This document shows positions 1 through 7,704 of a DNA stretch of 64,000 bases, in pieces. This DNA is from Coriobacteriia bacterium (GTDB lineage: Bacteria > Actinomycetota > Coriobacteriia > Anaerosomatales > PALSA-660). Location: assembly GCA_025361335.1 (NCBI GenBank), contig JANYAK010000003.1, forward strand, positions 47,341 to 111,340. Reading direction: 5' to 3'. The stretch's first letter is position 1. Every line of letters begins with the position of its first letter. The position numbers and the translations under genes are program-made. The notes under the pieces are model-generated. The model searched no databases. It was not told the origin of the DNA and worked only from the letters and a program-made list of their open reading frames with translations.

Positions 1-1148
1 CCCGCAAGCGCCAGCACACCCACCATCCACGTGCCGGCGGTGAGGGGCATCTTGCGCCACAGTCCGCCCATATCACGCAGATCCTGCGTACCCGAGCCGT
101 GGATGACGCTGCCCGACGCGAGGAACAGCAGGGACTTGAACGCGGCGTGTGTCACGAGGTGGAACACGGCGGCGACCCATGCGCCTGATCCAAGGGCCGC
201 GAACATGAAGCCGAGCTGGCTGATCGTCGAGTAGGCCAGCACCTTCTTGATGTCTGTCTGGGTCACGGCGATGGTCGCCGCCCCCAGCGCCGTCACGCAT
301 CCGATGACCAGTACGACTTGCAGCGCCGCGGGCGAGGCCGCGAACAGCGGCCACATCCTCGCGACGAGGAACACGCCGGCGGCCACCATCGTCGCGGCGT
401 GGATGAGCGCCGAGACGGGGGTCGGGCCCTCCATCGCGTCGGGCAGCCAGACATGGAGCGGGAACTGGGCGGACTTCCCCGCCGCGCCGGCGAAGAGCAG
501 CAGCGCGGCAACGGTGGCGGTGGAGGCCGGCAGCGCCGCGACGCGGCCGAGGACCTCTGGGATCGCCAACGTCCCCGTGGCGCCCCACAGGACCGCGAGC
601 CCGAGCATGAAGCCGGCGTCCCCGACGCGCGTCACGATGAACGCCTTGCGAGCGGCGTCCGCGGCGCTGGGCTTGTCGTACCAGAAGCCGATGAGCAGGT
701 ACGAACAGGCCCCCACCAGCTCCCATCCCACGAACAGGGTCACGAGCGAATCCGCGAGCACGAGGGCACTCATCGACGCCGTGAACAGTGCGATGAGTGC
801 GAAGTAGCGGCCGGGGTCCGGGTCGCGGCGCATGTAGCCCAGTGAGAACACCACGACCGCCGAGGCGACGACTCCCACCACGACGAGCATGATCGCGGCG
901 AGCCCGTCGGCGTGCCAGCCGATCGTCAGCTCGCCCGAGGATGAGGCGAGCCACCCCAGGGACACCGAGCGGCGCCCGGCGGGTTCGAGCACACACGCGA
1001 CGCCGACGGCCAAGACCGAGACGCTCCCCGCCAGCGCCCCCCAGCACGACAGCTGCATGGAGCGACGCCCGAAGACCCCCACGGCGGCAGATGCCAGCAG
1101 CGGGACGAGCACCGCAAGGTATGCGTTCGCGGTCAGGACGCCCATCAT
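1..1148 (-). CDS. nuoL: NADH-quinone oxidoreductase subunit L (NuoL), C-terminus cut by window edge
   Basis: Large proton-pumping membrane subunit of respiratory complex I. The gene runs off the left edge, so only the first ~382 residues of a usual 600-650 are visible. The frame is not in the ORF track; I translated it from the sequence. It shows the antiporter-like hallmarks LFVGWELVG (conserved Glu of the proton channel), LPDAMEGPTPVSALIHAATMV, and HLVTHAAFKSLLFLASG, with many hydrophobic helices. The start is ATG at 1148, and its ATGA overlaps the nuoK stop, so the two are translationally coupled. nuoM and nuoN are expected just outside the window. The identification as NuoL rather than an Mrp subunit rests on the nuoA-K context. 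Confidence 0.95.
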   Translation of the reverse strand, partial: MMGVLTANAYLAVLVPLLASAAVGVFGRRSMQLSCWGALAGSVSVLAVGVACVLEPAGRRSVSLGWLASSSGELTIGWHADGLAAIMLVVVGVVASAVVVFSLGYMRRDPDPGRYFALIALFTASMSALVLADSLVTLFVGWELVGACSYLLIGFWYDKPSAADAARKAFIVTRVGDAGFMLGLAVLWGATGTLAIPEVLGRVAALPASTATVAALLLFAGAAGKSAQFPLHVWLPDAMEGPTPVSALIHAATMVAAGVFLVARMWPLFAASPAALQVVLVIGCVTALGAATIAVTQTDIKKVLAYSTISQLGFMFAALGSGAWVAAVFHLVTHAAFKSLLFLASGSVIHGSGTQDLRDMGGLWRKMPLTAGTWMVGVLALA

Positions 1149-1465
1149 CCGCGCACCCGCTGGATGTCGTCGACACCGGTCTTGCCGTGGCGCACGAGCG
1201 ATACGAGCACGGCGAGCCCGACGGCCGCCTCGGCGGCGACCACCGCCAACAGAAGGAGCGCCACTGCCTGCCCCGACGCCGCCGTGTTCGCCCCCGCCGC
1301 CGTCCCGGCCCCCGTCCCGTACGTCGACGAGAGGACGACCAGCAGCAGTGTCGCTCCACCCAGCATGACCTCGATCGAGGCGAGGACCGCCACGATCTCG
1401 CGGCGCGTCAGCACGCCGTAAAGGCCCAAGGAGAACAGCAGGCAGGCGACGACGATACCGCTCAT
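1145..1465 (-). CDS. nuoK: NADH-quinone oxidoreductase subunit K (NuoK)
   Basis: Small membrane subunit of complex I, related to MrpC, with three predicted transmembrane helices in 106 residues, close to the usual ~100. The conserved acidic residues of the family are seen in LASIEVMLGGATLL (helix 2) and VVAAEAAVGLAVLVSLVR (helix 3). A low-complexity Gly/Ala/Thr stretch (TGAGTAAGANTAASG) sits in the loop between them. The ATG at 1465 overlaps the nuoJ stop by four bases (ATGA), and its own stop overlaps the nuoL start in the same way, so it is part of one tight operon. Confidence 0.95.
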   Translation of the reverse strand: MSGIVVACLLFSLGLYGVLTRREIVAVLASIEVMLGGATLLLVVLSSTYGTGAGTAAGANTAASGQAVALLLLAVVAAEAAVGLAVLVSLVRHGKTGVDDIQRVRG

Positions 1466-1953
1466 CGCCGGTCCTCCCCCGCCGAGATGGCAAGAACTGC
1501 CACGAGGGCAACGAACAGGAGACCTCCGACCAGCTCGAACGCCGGAAGGAACCGGCCGAGCAGCAGGGCGCCGACGGCGTCGACGGCGTCTTGGCCGGCG
1601 GTCACATCGACGGACGCGGCTCCGACGTCGCGCAACGCCGTGACGAGCACCGCGAAGATCCCCGCGGCCACCGACGCGTGCACGACCGAGAAACGGACAG
1701 CCGGGCCCGCTCTGTCCTCGTCCCGCCGCAGCGCCATGATCGCGAACAAGAACAGTGCGAGGACTCCGCCGACGTACAGGAAGACCTGCGACGCCGCCAG
1801 CAGTGGCATGGCGAAGCGCAGGTAGAGCCCCGCGATCCCGAGCAGGAACGTGCCCAGCCCGGCGATCAGACGAATGGTCTCGCGTGCGACCAGCACGGTC
1901 CACGCGCCTGCGATGGCGACGAGTGCGATCAGCCAGAACGACACCGCGCTCAC
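1462..1953 (-). CDS. nuoJ: NADH-quinone oxidoreductase subunit J (NuoJ)
   Basis: Membrane subunit of complex I, 163 residues with about five hydrophobic helices. The NuoJ signature is visible as LAASQVFLYVGGVLALFLFAIMAL (usually AxxQIxVYVGAIMVLFLFVVML). The start is GTG at 1953, whose GTGA overlaps the stop of the preceding fused nuoI gene; the longer ORF in the track is read-through of another frame. Gene order H-I-J-K-L is the standard complex I order. The C-terminal acidic tail (ISAGEDRR) is short, and nothing is missing. Confidence 0.93.
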   Translation of the reverse strand: MSAVSFWLIALVAIAGAWTVLVARETIRLIAGLGTFLLGIAGLYLRFAMPLLAASQVFLYVGGVLALFLFAIMALRRDEDRAGPAVRFSVVHASVAAGIFAVLVTALRDVGAASVDVTAGQDAVDAVGALLLGRFLPAFELVGGLLFVALVAVLAISAGEDRR

Positions 1954-4004
1954 GAGCGGCCATCCTTCCGGCGAGTGGGACACGCGGGCGATTCGATCCC
2001 GTCCCGCCCGGTCGCCCGGGTCCCGCCCGCGTCCCGCAACATCTCGCCCTTGTCCCAAACGGCCAGGTCGCGGTGGTAGAACGACAGCTCGTACTGGCCT
2101 GTGTGCTCGAGGGTGTTGGTGGGGCACTGCTCGGCGCACAGCCCGCAGAAGCAGCACTTCGTCAGGTCCAGTTCGTAGCGTGTCACGCACCGGGCGCCAG
2201 GGTCGTCCGTCCGCTCCACTCGGATGCAGTAGTCGGGGCAGGTACGGGCGCAGAACTCGCAGCCCACGCACACGCCGCTCTGGCACCGCAGGCAGCGCGC
2301 CGCCTCCACAAGCGACTCGAGACTCGTCAGGCCGAGTTCGACGGGGCGGAAGTCGATGATGCGTTCGTCCGCGGGAGCCATCGGCATCCCGATCCTGCGC
2401 CGCGCCGTCTCCACTCCCGCCAGAGTCGCCTTCTCGTACCTCTCGTACACGGGGACCGGACGCGCGATCCGTCCGTCAGCGATGCTCTCGCCGCGCAGGT
2501 GTCGGAGGATCGATGTGGCCGCCTCATGCCCCGTTGCGATGGACCCGATGCAGGACCCGGGGCCCGTGACCACCTCGCCGCATGCGAAGACCCCCGCGTG
2601 AGACGTGGTGAACATCGCGCCGTTCACCACGAGGTTGCCCCGCCCGTCCACCTCGATATCGCCGCCTGCGACCAGACCGCCCAACTGCGCGCCCTGCCCG
2701 ATCGCGAACACGACGACGTCGCAGGGGAACTCGGTCTCTCTCTCCCCGAACTTCGGCGAGAACCGACCCGTCTCATCGAAGACCGAGAGGCACTCCCTCA
2801 TCCGCATGCCTGTCACGACCCCGCCGGATTCCACGACCTCCTCGGGACCCACCGAGCATGTGAGCACGACACCCTCGTCCAGGGCCTCCTCGACCTCCCA
2901 TGGATGCGCGGGCACCTCGTCCGTGTTCTCCAGCGACGCGAGCCGCACGGCGGTGGCGCCCAGCCGAAGCGCGCATCGCGCCACGTCCACGGCCACGTTG
3001 CCCCCGCCGACGACCAGCACGCGCTTGTCGCGCACACCGGCCTCGTGGTGGAGGTTGGCCTCCCTGAGGAATTCCAGGGCGCCTCTGACGCCTGCCGCGT
3101 CAGCCCCTGGGATGGCGAGGATGCGCGACACTTGGAGTCCCGCGGCGATCAGAACGGCGTCGTACTTGCCCATGAGGTGCTCCATCGCCACATCCGGACC
3201 GACCTCGACGCCGCACCTCAGATCGAGTCCCATCCGCACCAGGTCGTCGATCTCGCCGTGCAAGACCTCGCGTGGGAGACGGTACGCCGGCACCCCGGTG
3301 TACAGAGCGCCGCCGGGCTTCTCGTTCTTCTCGTACATGGTCACGGGGTAGCCCGCGGTCATGAGGTCGAACGCAGCGGCCAGACCCGAAGGCCCCGAGC
3401 CGACGATCGCGACGCGCTTGTCCTGCGCGAGCGGGAGCGCGTGCACTCGTTCCTCCCGCACCGCTTGGTAGAGCTCGTATGCGTGGCGGTGCAGGGGGCG
3501 GACGGCGATCGGCTCGTCGTAGTAGTTGCGCCGGCACGCGCTCTCGCAGGGGCGATGGCAGATGCGGCCCAGCACGCCCGGCAGGATGTTGCGGGAGCGC
3601 ACCAGCTCGTACGCCTCCGCGCTCCGGTCGTCTGCGATCAGGTAGTTCTGGCCACGCGCGTCGACGTTCGCGGGACAGCCACCCGTGCACGGCGCCAAGC
3701 GACGCGCGCTGTAGAGTCCATCGATGACGCCGTTGTAGCTGTCGGAGGACTCCGTGAGCAGGGGGATCTCATCGCGACCGATCGTCCCGCGGAGGTGCAG
3801 TGCCCCCCGCCAACGCGGCGACAGAACGACGCGCTCGTACGGGTAGCGGACCGTGGCGGGCTTGCCGCCCGTCGCGCGCCGGGCGGTCAGACCGAGGCCC
3901 GTCAGCAGGGAACCCCACGCCGCGACGAAGGCCGCCGCTCCCCGCGGCTCGGGGTCGGTGACGGAGTACGCGGTCGCTGAGACGCGCCTGCGCGCTAGAG
4001 CCAT
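1950..4004 (-). CDS. nuoI: NuoI-type ferredoxin subunit with an inserted GltD-like FAD/NAD(P)H oxidoreductase module
   Basis: 684 residues, three to four times normal NuoI length, at the exact nuoI position. Residues ~25-72 carry the NuoI N-terminal segment (GLTARRATGGKPATVRYPYERVVLSPRWRGALHL). Residues ~105-560 are a GltD/BFAL-type module: Fe-S cysteines PCTGGCP and ICHRPCESAC, an FAD Rossmann motif VGSGPSGLAAAFDL, a second dinucleotide motif VGGGNVAVDVA, and VFACGEVVTGPGSCIGSI. Residues ~580-630 give the two 4Fe-4S motifs of NuoI (CVGCEFCARTCP, CCFCGLCAEQCP) and its typical YELSFYHRDL tail. So the flavin module sits inside NuoI rather than at one end. ATG at 4004 overlaps nuoH by 10 bases. 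Inferred role: an alternative electron-input device for complex I. Confidence 0.9.
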   Translation of the reverse strand: MALARRRVSATAYSVTDPEPRGAAAFVAAWGSLLTGLGLTARRATGGKPATVRYPYERVVLSPRWRGALHLRGTIGRDEIPLLTESSDSYNGVIDGLYSARRLAPCTGGCPANVDARGQNYLIADDRSAEAYELVRSRNILPGVLGRICHRPCESACRRNYYDEPIAVRPLHRHAYELYQAVREERVHALPLAQDKRVAIVGSGPSGLAAAFDLMTAGYPVTMYEKNEKPGGALYTGVPAYRLPREVLHGEIDDLVRMGLDLRCGVEVGPDVAMEHLMGKYDAVLIAAGLQVSRILAIPGADAAGVRGALEFLREANLHHEAGVRDKRVLVVGGGNVAVDVARCALRLGATAVRLASLENTDEVPAHPWEVEEALDEGVVLTCSVGPEEVVESGGVVTGMRMRECLSVFDETGRFSPKFGERETEFPCDVVVFAIGQGAQLGGLVAGGDIEVDGRGNLVVNGAMFTTSHAGVFACGEVVTGPGSCIGSIATGHEAATSILRHLRGESIADGRIARPVPVYERYEKATLAGVETARRRIGMPMAPADERIIDFRPVELGLTSLESLVEAARCLRCQSGVCVGCEFCARTCPDYCIRVERTDDPGARCVTRYELDLTKCCFCGLCAEQCPTNTLEHTGQYELSFYHRDLAVWDKGEMLRDAGGTRATGRDGIESPACPTRRKDGRS

Positions 4005-4954
4005 GCCGCCACCAGCCCCACGACGGCCAATTGAACGAGCGCCATCGGCGTGAGCACCTTCCACGCGAGCGCCATCAGCTGGTCGGAGCGGAATCGCGGG
4101 AACGTCCACTTGACCCACATGACGAGCGTGACGATGGCGATCGCCTCGGTCAGAAGGATCGCGAATCCCGCGACCCCGGGGACCCCGTGCGAGCCGCCGA
4201 GGAACACAGCGGCGCCGAACAGCGAGGCGGCCAGGATCGCGCCATATTCCGACATCATGAAGATGGCCCACCGGATCCCGGAGTAGTCGGCGAAGTACCC
4301 GGCGACAAGCTCGGATTCCGCCTCCGGGATGTCGAACGGGCCACGGTTCATCTCGGCTATCGACGAGACGATGTAGACGACGAACGCCACGGCGGTCAGC
4401 GGGAGCCACCACCATCGCCATGCGGCCATCATGCCGACAGGCCGCATCGATCCCGCGAGGACCACCATGCTGAGCACCGACAGTGTGCGCGGCACCTCGT
4501 ACGACACCATCTGCGCGGCCCCCCGCAGCCCCCCGATCGTGGCGTACGTGTTGCCCGAGGCCCAACCCCCGACCAGCACGCCGAGAACCGATACGGACGG
4601 CACCGCCAGGAAGAACAGGGCGCCGACCGACGTGTCCAGGGGCGCCCATCCCGCGGACAGCGGAACGGCCAGCAGAGACACCGCGATCGGCACGAACACG
4701 ACGAGAGGCGCACGAAGAAACGGGCCGGGATCCGCCCTGGAGGGCAGGATGTCCTCCTTCAGGACGAGTTTCACCGTGTCCGCCAGCGTCTGCAGCAGCC
4801 CGAACGGCCCAGCCTGCTGCGGACCGAACCGCATCTGGATGCGGGCGGACACCTTGCGCTCCCACCAGACGCCGAAGAGCGCAGCCAGCGCGATGGCACT
4901 ACCCGCGCCGAGCCCGCCGGCGACTCCCCAGGCCAGCCCCGCGGCCCCGCTCAT
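3995..4954 (-). CDS. nuoH: NADH-quinone oxidoreductase subunit H (NuoH)
   Basis: Membrane subunit at the junction of the hydrophilic and membrane arms of complex I, forming the quinone chamber. 319 residues with about eight helices. Family signatures seen: ERKVSARIQMRFGPQQAGPFGLLQTLADTVKLVLKED near the N-terminus and EMNRGPFDIPEAESELVAGYFADYSGIRWAIFMMSEY in the middle (acidic quinone-site loop). The ATG at 4954 gives an ATGA overlap with the nuoD stop. Its end overlaps the fused nuoI start. No missing residues noted. Confidence 0.96.
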   Translation of the reverse strand: MSGAAGLAWGVAGGLGAGSAIALAALFGVWWERKVSARIQMRFGPQQAGPFGLLQTLADTVKLVLKEDILPSRADPGPFLRAPLVVFVPIAVSLLAVPLSAGWAPLDTSVGALFFLAVPSVSVLGVLVGGWASGNTYATIGGLRGAAQMVSYEVPRTLSVLSMVVLAGSMRPVGMMAAWRWWWLPLTAVAFVVYIVSSIAEMNRGPFDIPEAESELVAGYFADYSGIRWAIFMMSEYGAILAASLFGAAVFLGGSHGVPGVAGFAILLTEAIAIVTLVMWVKWTFPRFRSDQLMALAWKVLTPMALVQLAVVGLVAAWL

Positions 4955-6096
4955 CGGTCCACCTCCCCGAACACGGGGTCGAGCGAGCCGAGGATGACCA
5001 CGAGGTCCGATATCGTGTGTCCCGGCGCCAGACGCCCGATCAGCGCCAGGTTGCAAAACGCGGGCGAGCGGAACTTCACCCGGTAGGGTCGTGTCGACCC
5101 GTCCGAGGCGACGAACACGCCCAGCGTGCCGCGCGCCGACTCGATGCGGTCGTAGGCGTCTCCCTGGCGCGGCGCCAGCAAGCGGGGGAATCCTTCCGCG
5201 TGCACGGGCCCCGGTTCGATCTGGTCGAGCGCCTGAGTGATGATCCGGCAGGACTCGACCGCCTCCCACAGACGGCACCGGCCTCGGTCGTACGCGTCTC
5301 CCGCGTCCCCTAGGGGGATGTCGAAGTCGAACCGCGGATAGACGGAGTAGGGGTCGTCCCTCCTCAGATCCCAGTCGACCCCCGACCCGCGGGCTGTCGG
5401 CCCCGATGCCCCCCAGGCGACCGCGTCATCAGCGGACAAGACCCCGACGCCCTTCAGCCGTCCGCGCGCGATGGTGTTTCCGAAGAAGAGCCGGTCCATC
5501 TCTTCGATCTTGGCAGGAAGTCGATCGACCACGGCGCGGCATGCGTCCGTCCAGCCATCGGGCAGATCGCGAGCCACGCCGCCGGGACGGACGTAGCTAT
5601 AGGTGAGCCGGGCGCCGCACAGCTCCTCGAACAGCTCCACGACCCGCTCGCGCACGTCGAACGCCCACACGAACATGGTGAAGGCTCCCGTGTCGGCCCC
5701 CGACGAGCCGATGGCCATCATGTGCGAGGCGATGCGCTGGAGCTCGCAGGTGATGACCCTGATGTACTCGGCGCGCTCGGGGACACGGATGCTCGCGAGC
5801 CGCTCGACGGCCCGGCAGTACGCCCAGTTCGCGTACATGGAGCCGACGTAGTCGAGCCGGTCGGTCAGAGGCACGATCTGAAGGTACGTGCGGTTCTCGC
5901 ACATCTTCTCGATGCCGCGGTGCAGGTAGCCGATCACCGGCTCCGCGCGGGTGACGATCTCGCCGTCGATGTGGGCGATGATGCGGCACACCCCGTGGGT
6001 GGAGGGGTGCGAAGGCCCGATGTTGACGACCAGCTCCTCGACCGTCCTGCCCTCCGCGTCCTCGACGGGCGTCCTGCTCTCGATGTCCACCGCCAC
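4951..6096 (-). CDS. nuoD: NADH-quinone oxidoreductase subunit D (NuoD, 49 kDa)
   Basis: Peripheral-arm subunit lining the quinone site, related to the large subunit of NiFe hydrogenases. Signatures: NIGPSHPSTHGVCRII, GYLHRGIEKMCENRTYLQIVPLTDRLDYVGSMYAN, and RVKFRSPAFCNLALIGRLAPGHTISDLVVILGSLDPVFGEVDR at the C-terminus. About 381 residues, usual length. The ORF track starts at 6120, but an AGGAGG lies eight bases before a GTG at 6096, which I take as the start (GTG at 6090 is also possible). A 53-base gap separates it from nuoC, the only sizeable gap inside the operon. Confidence 0.95.
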   Translation of the reverse strand: MAVDIESRTPVEDAEGRTVEELVVNIGPSHPSTHGVCRIIAHIDGEIVTRAEPVIGYLHRGIEKMCENRTYLQIVPLTDRLDYVGSMYANWAYCRAVERLASIRVPERAEYIRVITCELQRIASHMMAIGSSGADTGAFTMFVWAFDVRERVVELFEELCGARLTYSYVRPGGVARDLPDGWTDACRAVVDRLPAKIEEMDRLFFGNTIARGRLKGVGVLSADDAVAWGASGPTARGSGVDWDLRRDDPYSVYPRFDFDIPLGDAGDAYDRGRCRLWEAVESCRIITQALDQIEPGPVHAEGFPRLLAPRQGDAYDRIESARGTLGVFVASDGSTRPYRVKFRSPAFCNLALIGRLAPGHTISDLVVILGSLDPVFGEVDR

Positions 6097-6149
6097 CCCT
6101 GCCACCTCCTTTCGCCACATGCGACCCTGCGTCGCGCACGCCTCTCGCG

Positions 6150-6611
6150 TCAGATGTAGTCCGGACGCTTCACGACGCGATCGTCGACGTAGTCCTTGCG
6201 CAGGAGATGCCCCACCCAGTCATCAGGCAGCAGGATCCGCCTCAGGTCCGGGTGGCCCTCGAACTCGATGCCGAAGAGGTCGTACACCTCACGCTCCTGC
6301 CAGTCGGCCGCCGGCCACAGATCGAACAGCGAACTGATTCGCGGCTGGTCGCGGGGAACGGAGCACCGCAGCGACAGCCCGGTGCGGATCTCGGCCGACT
6401 CGAGCCGATAGACCAGCTCGAACGTCTCGCCCCGGTCGAGTGCCGTCACCACATCGAGCCGGGAGAATCCCAGCTCTTTCATGTCGCCGGCGGCCCGATG
6501 CAGGTCGTCGGGTTCCACGGTCAGCGTCCCGTCGCCGAACTCGCTCGAGAACAGCGGGCACAACAGCGGGTATCGAGAGCACAGATGCTCTCTCAGCTCT
6601 TCGATGTTCAC
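6150..6611 (-). CDS. nuoC: NADH-quinone oxidoreductase subunit C (NuoC, 30 kDa)
   Basis: Peripheral-arm scaffold subunit that packs against NuoD. 153 residues, near the standard length for an unfused NuoC. The family signature is visible as DWQEREVYDLFGIEFEGHPDLRRILLPDDWVGHLLRKDY. The start is GTG at 6611, overlapping the nuoB stop (GTGA). It is separate from nuoD, unlike the NuoCD fusion of enterobacteria. Confidence 0.95.
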   Translation of the reverse strand: MNIEELREHLCSRYPLLCPLFSSEFGDGTLTVEPDDLHRAAGDMKELGFSRLDVVTALDRGETFELVYRLESAEIRTGLSLRCSVPRDQPRISSLFDLWPAADWQEREVYDLFGIEFEGHPDLRRILLPDDWVGHLLRKDYVDDRVVKRPDYI

Positions 6612-7231
6612 TCGGGACCGCCACCGGGATCGGTCGGCCGGACGGGGACGTGCGGCACGGACGGCCGCTCGCGCGCATCCACGGAGCCGGCTCGCTCATC
6701 GCCCGCGCTCGGCAGGACCATCTCGCGCGGATGAGAATGCCCGGCCGCGATGGACCGGGTCTGGATCAGCTCCCGCAGCTGGAGTATCCCGTCCTGGAGC
6801 GACTCCGGCCGCGGCGGGCACCCCGCGATGTACACGTCGACAGGAAGGAACTCGTCGATACCGCGCACCACCGAATACGTGTCGTAGAAGAAGATGCCGC
6901 CCGACACGGCGCAGTTGCCCATCGCGACCACGTACTTGGGATCGGGCATCTGCTCGTACAGTCGCGCGATCGCCGGGGCCATCCTCCGCGTGACGGTGCC
7001 GGCCACCACCATGACGTCCGTGTGCCGCGGATCGGGCCGCGGGAACGTCCCCAAACGGTCGAAGTCGAACTTCGAGAACGACGCGGCGATGAGCTCCATG
7101 GCGCAGCAGGCCGTGCCCATGGGCATCGCCCACAGAGACTGCCCCCGCGACCAGTCGACGAGCGCATCCACCGAGGTCAGGAGAAGGGGCGCGCCGGTGA
7201 GGGCGCGACCGATGCGGTCTACGAGCGCCAT
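6608..7231 (-). CDS. nuoB: NADH-quinone oxidoreductase subunit B (NuoB, carries cluster N2)
   Basis: Holds the terminal 4Fe-4S cluster N2 that hands electrons to quinone. The four-cysteine pattern is intact: GTACCAMELIA (adjacent cysteines), MGNCAVSGG and AGCPPRPE. I place the start at ATG 7231 (MALVDRIG) because an AGGGGG lies about eight bases upstream; the track start at 7252 lacks this. It overlaps the end of nuoA by 13 bases. At 207 residues it is longer than the usual ~160-180 because of a Pro-rich, charged C-terminal tail (ERPSVPHVPVRPTDPGGGPE) of unknown meaning. Confidence 0.95.
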   Translation of the reverse strand: MALVDRIGRALTGAPLLLTSVDALVDWSRGQSLWAMPMGTACCAMELIAASFSKFDFDRLGTFPRPDPRHTDVMVVAGTVTRRMAPAIARLYEQMPDPKYVVAMGNCAVSGGIFFYDTYSVVRGIDEFLPVDVYIAGCPPRPESLQDGILQLRELIQTRSIAAGHSHPREMVLPSAGDERAGSVDARERPSVPHVPVRPTDPGGGPE

Positions 7232-7581
7232 TCGAGCGCCCCCTTGCGCCACGCGTAGGCGAGTCCGAACGCGAGGAACCCGACGAACGCACCGACCGCG
7301 CCGAGGGACAGCGCCGATCCTCTCACCCGAGCAGCCACCGCGAACAGCAGCACGCTCTCAGCGTCGAAGATCACGAACAGGACCGCGATCGTGGCATATC
7401 GCAGGCGGACAGGGACATGGGGATCGCCGGCCTGCGGCATGCCACACTCGTAGGGTTCGCGCTTCTCCACGGTGGGCAGCCGCGGCGACAGCAGCTTGTT
7501 GACCCCGAAGACGACGCCCACGAAGGCGACCGCGGCGACGGCGGCACCGATCACGAACATCAAGGACCCGACAGGACCCAC
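7219..7581 (-). CDS. nuoA: NADH-quinone oxidoreductase subunit A (NuoA)
   Basis: First gene of the complex I operon, a three-helix membrane subunit of 120 residues. The conserved loop KREPYECGMPQAGDPHVPVRLRYATIAVLFVIFDAESVLLFAVAA contains the family Cys and the FD(A)E acidic motif. Start is GTG at 7581, preceded by a G-rich ribosome site. The promoter and inverted repeat about 70-90 bases upstream probably drive the whole nuoA-N operon. No nuoE, nuoF or nuoG is found next to it on this side. Confidence 0.95.
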   Translation of the reverse strand: MGPVGSLMFVIGAAVAAVAFVGVVFGVNKLLSPRLPTVEKREPYECGMPQAGDPHVPVRLRYATIAVLFVIFDAESVLLFAVAARVRGSALSLGAVGAFVGFLAFGLAYAWRKGALEWRS

Positions 7582-7627
7582 CGCGACCCCCCGCCCCGGC
7601 TACAGCCGCGAGCACCGGCTCGAGCGC

Positions 7628-7657
7628 ATCATACGCGAACGCCGAAGCGCTTGTAAA
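7628..7657 (-). promoter_or_regulatory. Predicted sigma-70-type promoter of the nuo operon
   Basis: On the minus strand, TTTACA (-35) and TATGAT (-10) are separated by 18 bases, about 50 bases upstream of the nuoA GTG. This is the best promoter match in the 120-base gap between the ABC-F gene and nuoA. The call is by eye only. Confidence 0.55.
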
Positions 7658-7669
7658 CGGCAGTTACAA
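7651..7669. promoter_or_regulatory. Inverted repeat overlapping the nuo -35 box, possible Rex-like operator
   Basis: TTGTAA-ACGGCAG-TTACAA: perfect six-base arms around a seven-base spacer, lying across the -35 element. It resembles the Rex operator (TTGTGAA-N-TTCACAA), and Rex is known to control nuo in some Actinobacteria, but the spacing and core differ. Operator function and Rex identity are inference. Confidence 0.4.
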
Positions 7670-7704
7670 AGTCCCGGCACTCCCCCGGCACTCCCCCGGC
7701 GCTG

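Noticed and set aside
73-1359. 428-residue minus-strand ORF listed in the track
   Set aside because: It is out of frame with NuoL; the true nuoL frame is open to the window edge and carries all NuoL motifs.
1755-3980. 741-residue plus-strand ORF opposite the NuoI fusion
   Set aside because: His/Arg-rich shadow with no domains, while the opposite strand has intact Fe-S and flavin motifs.
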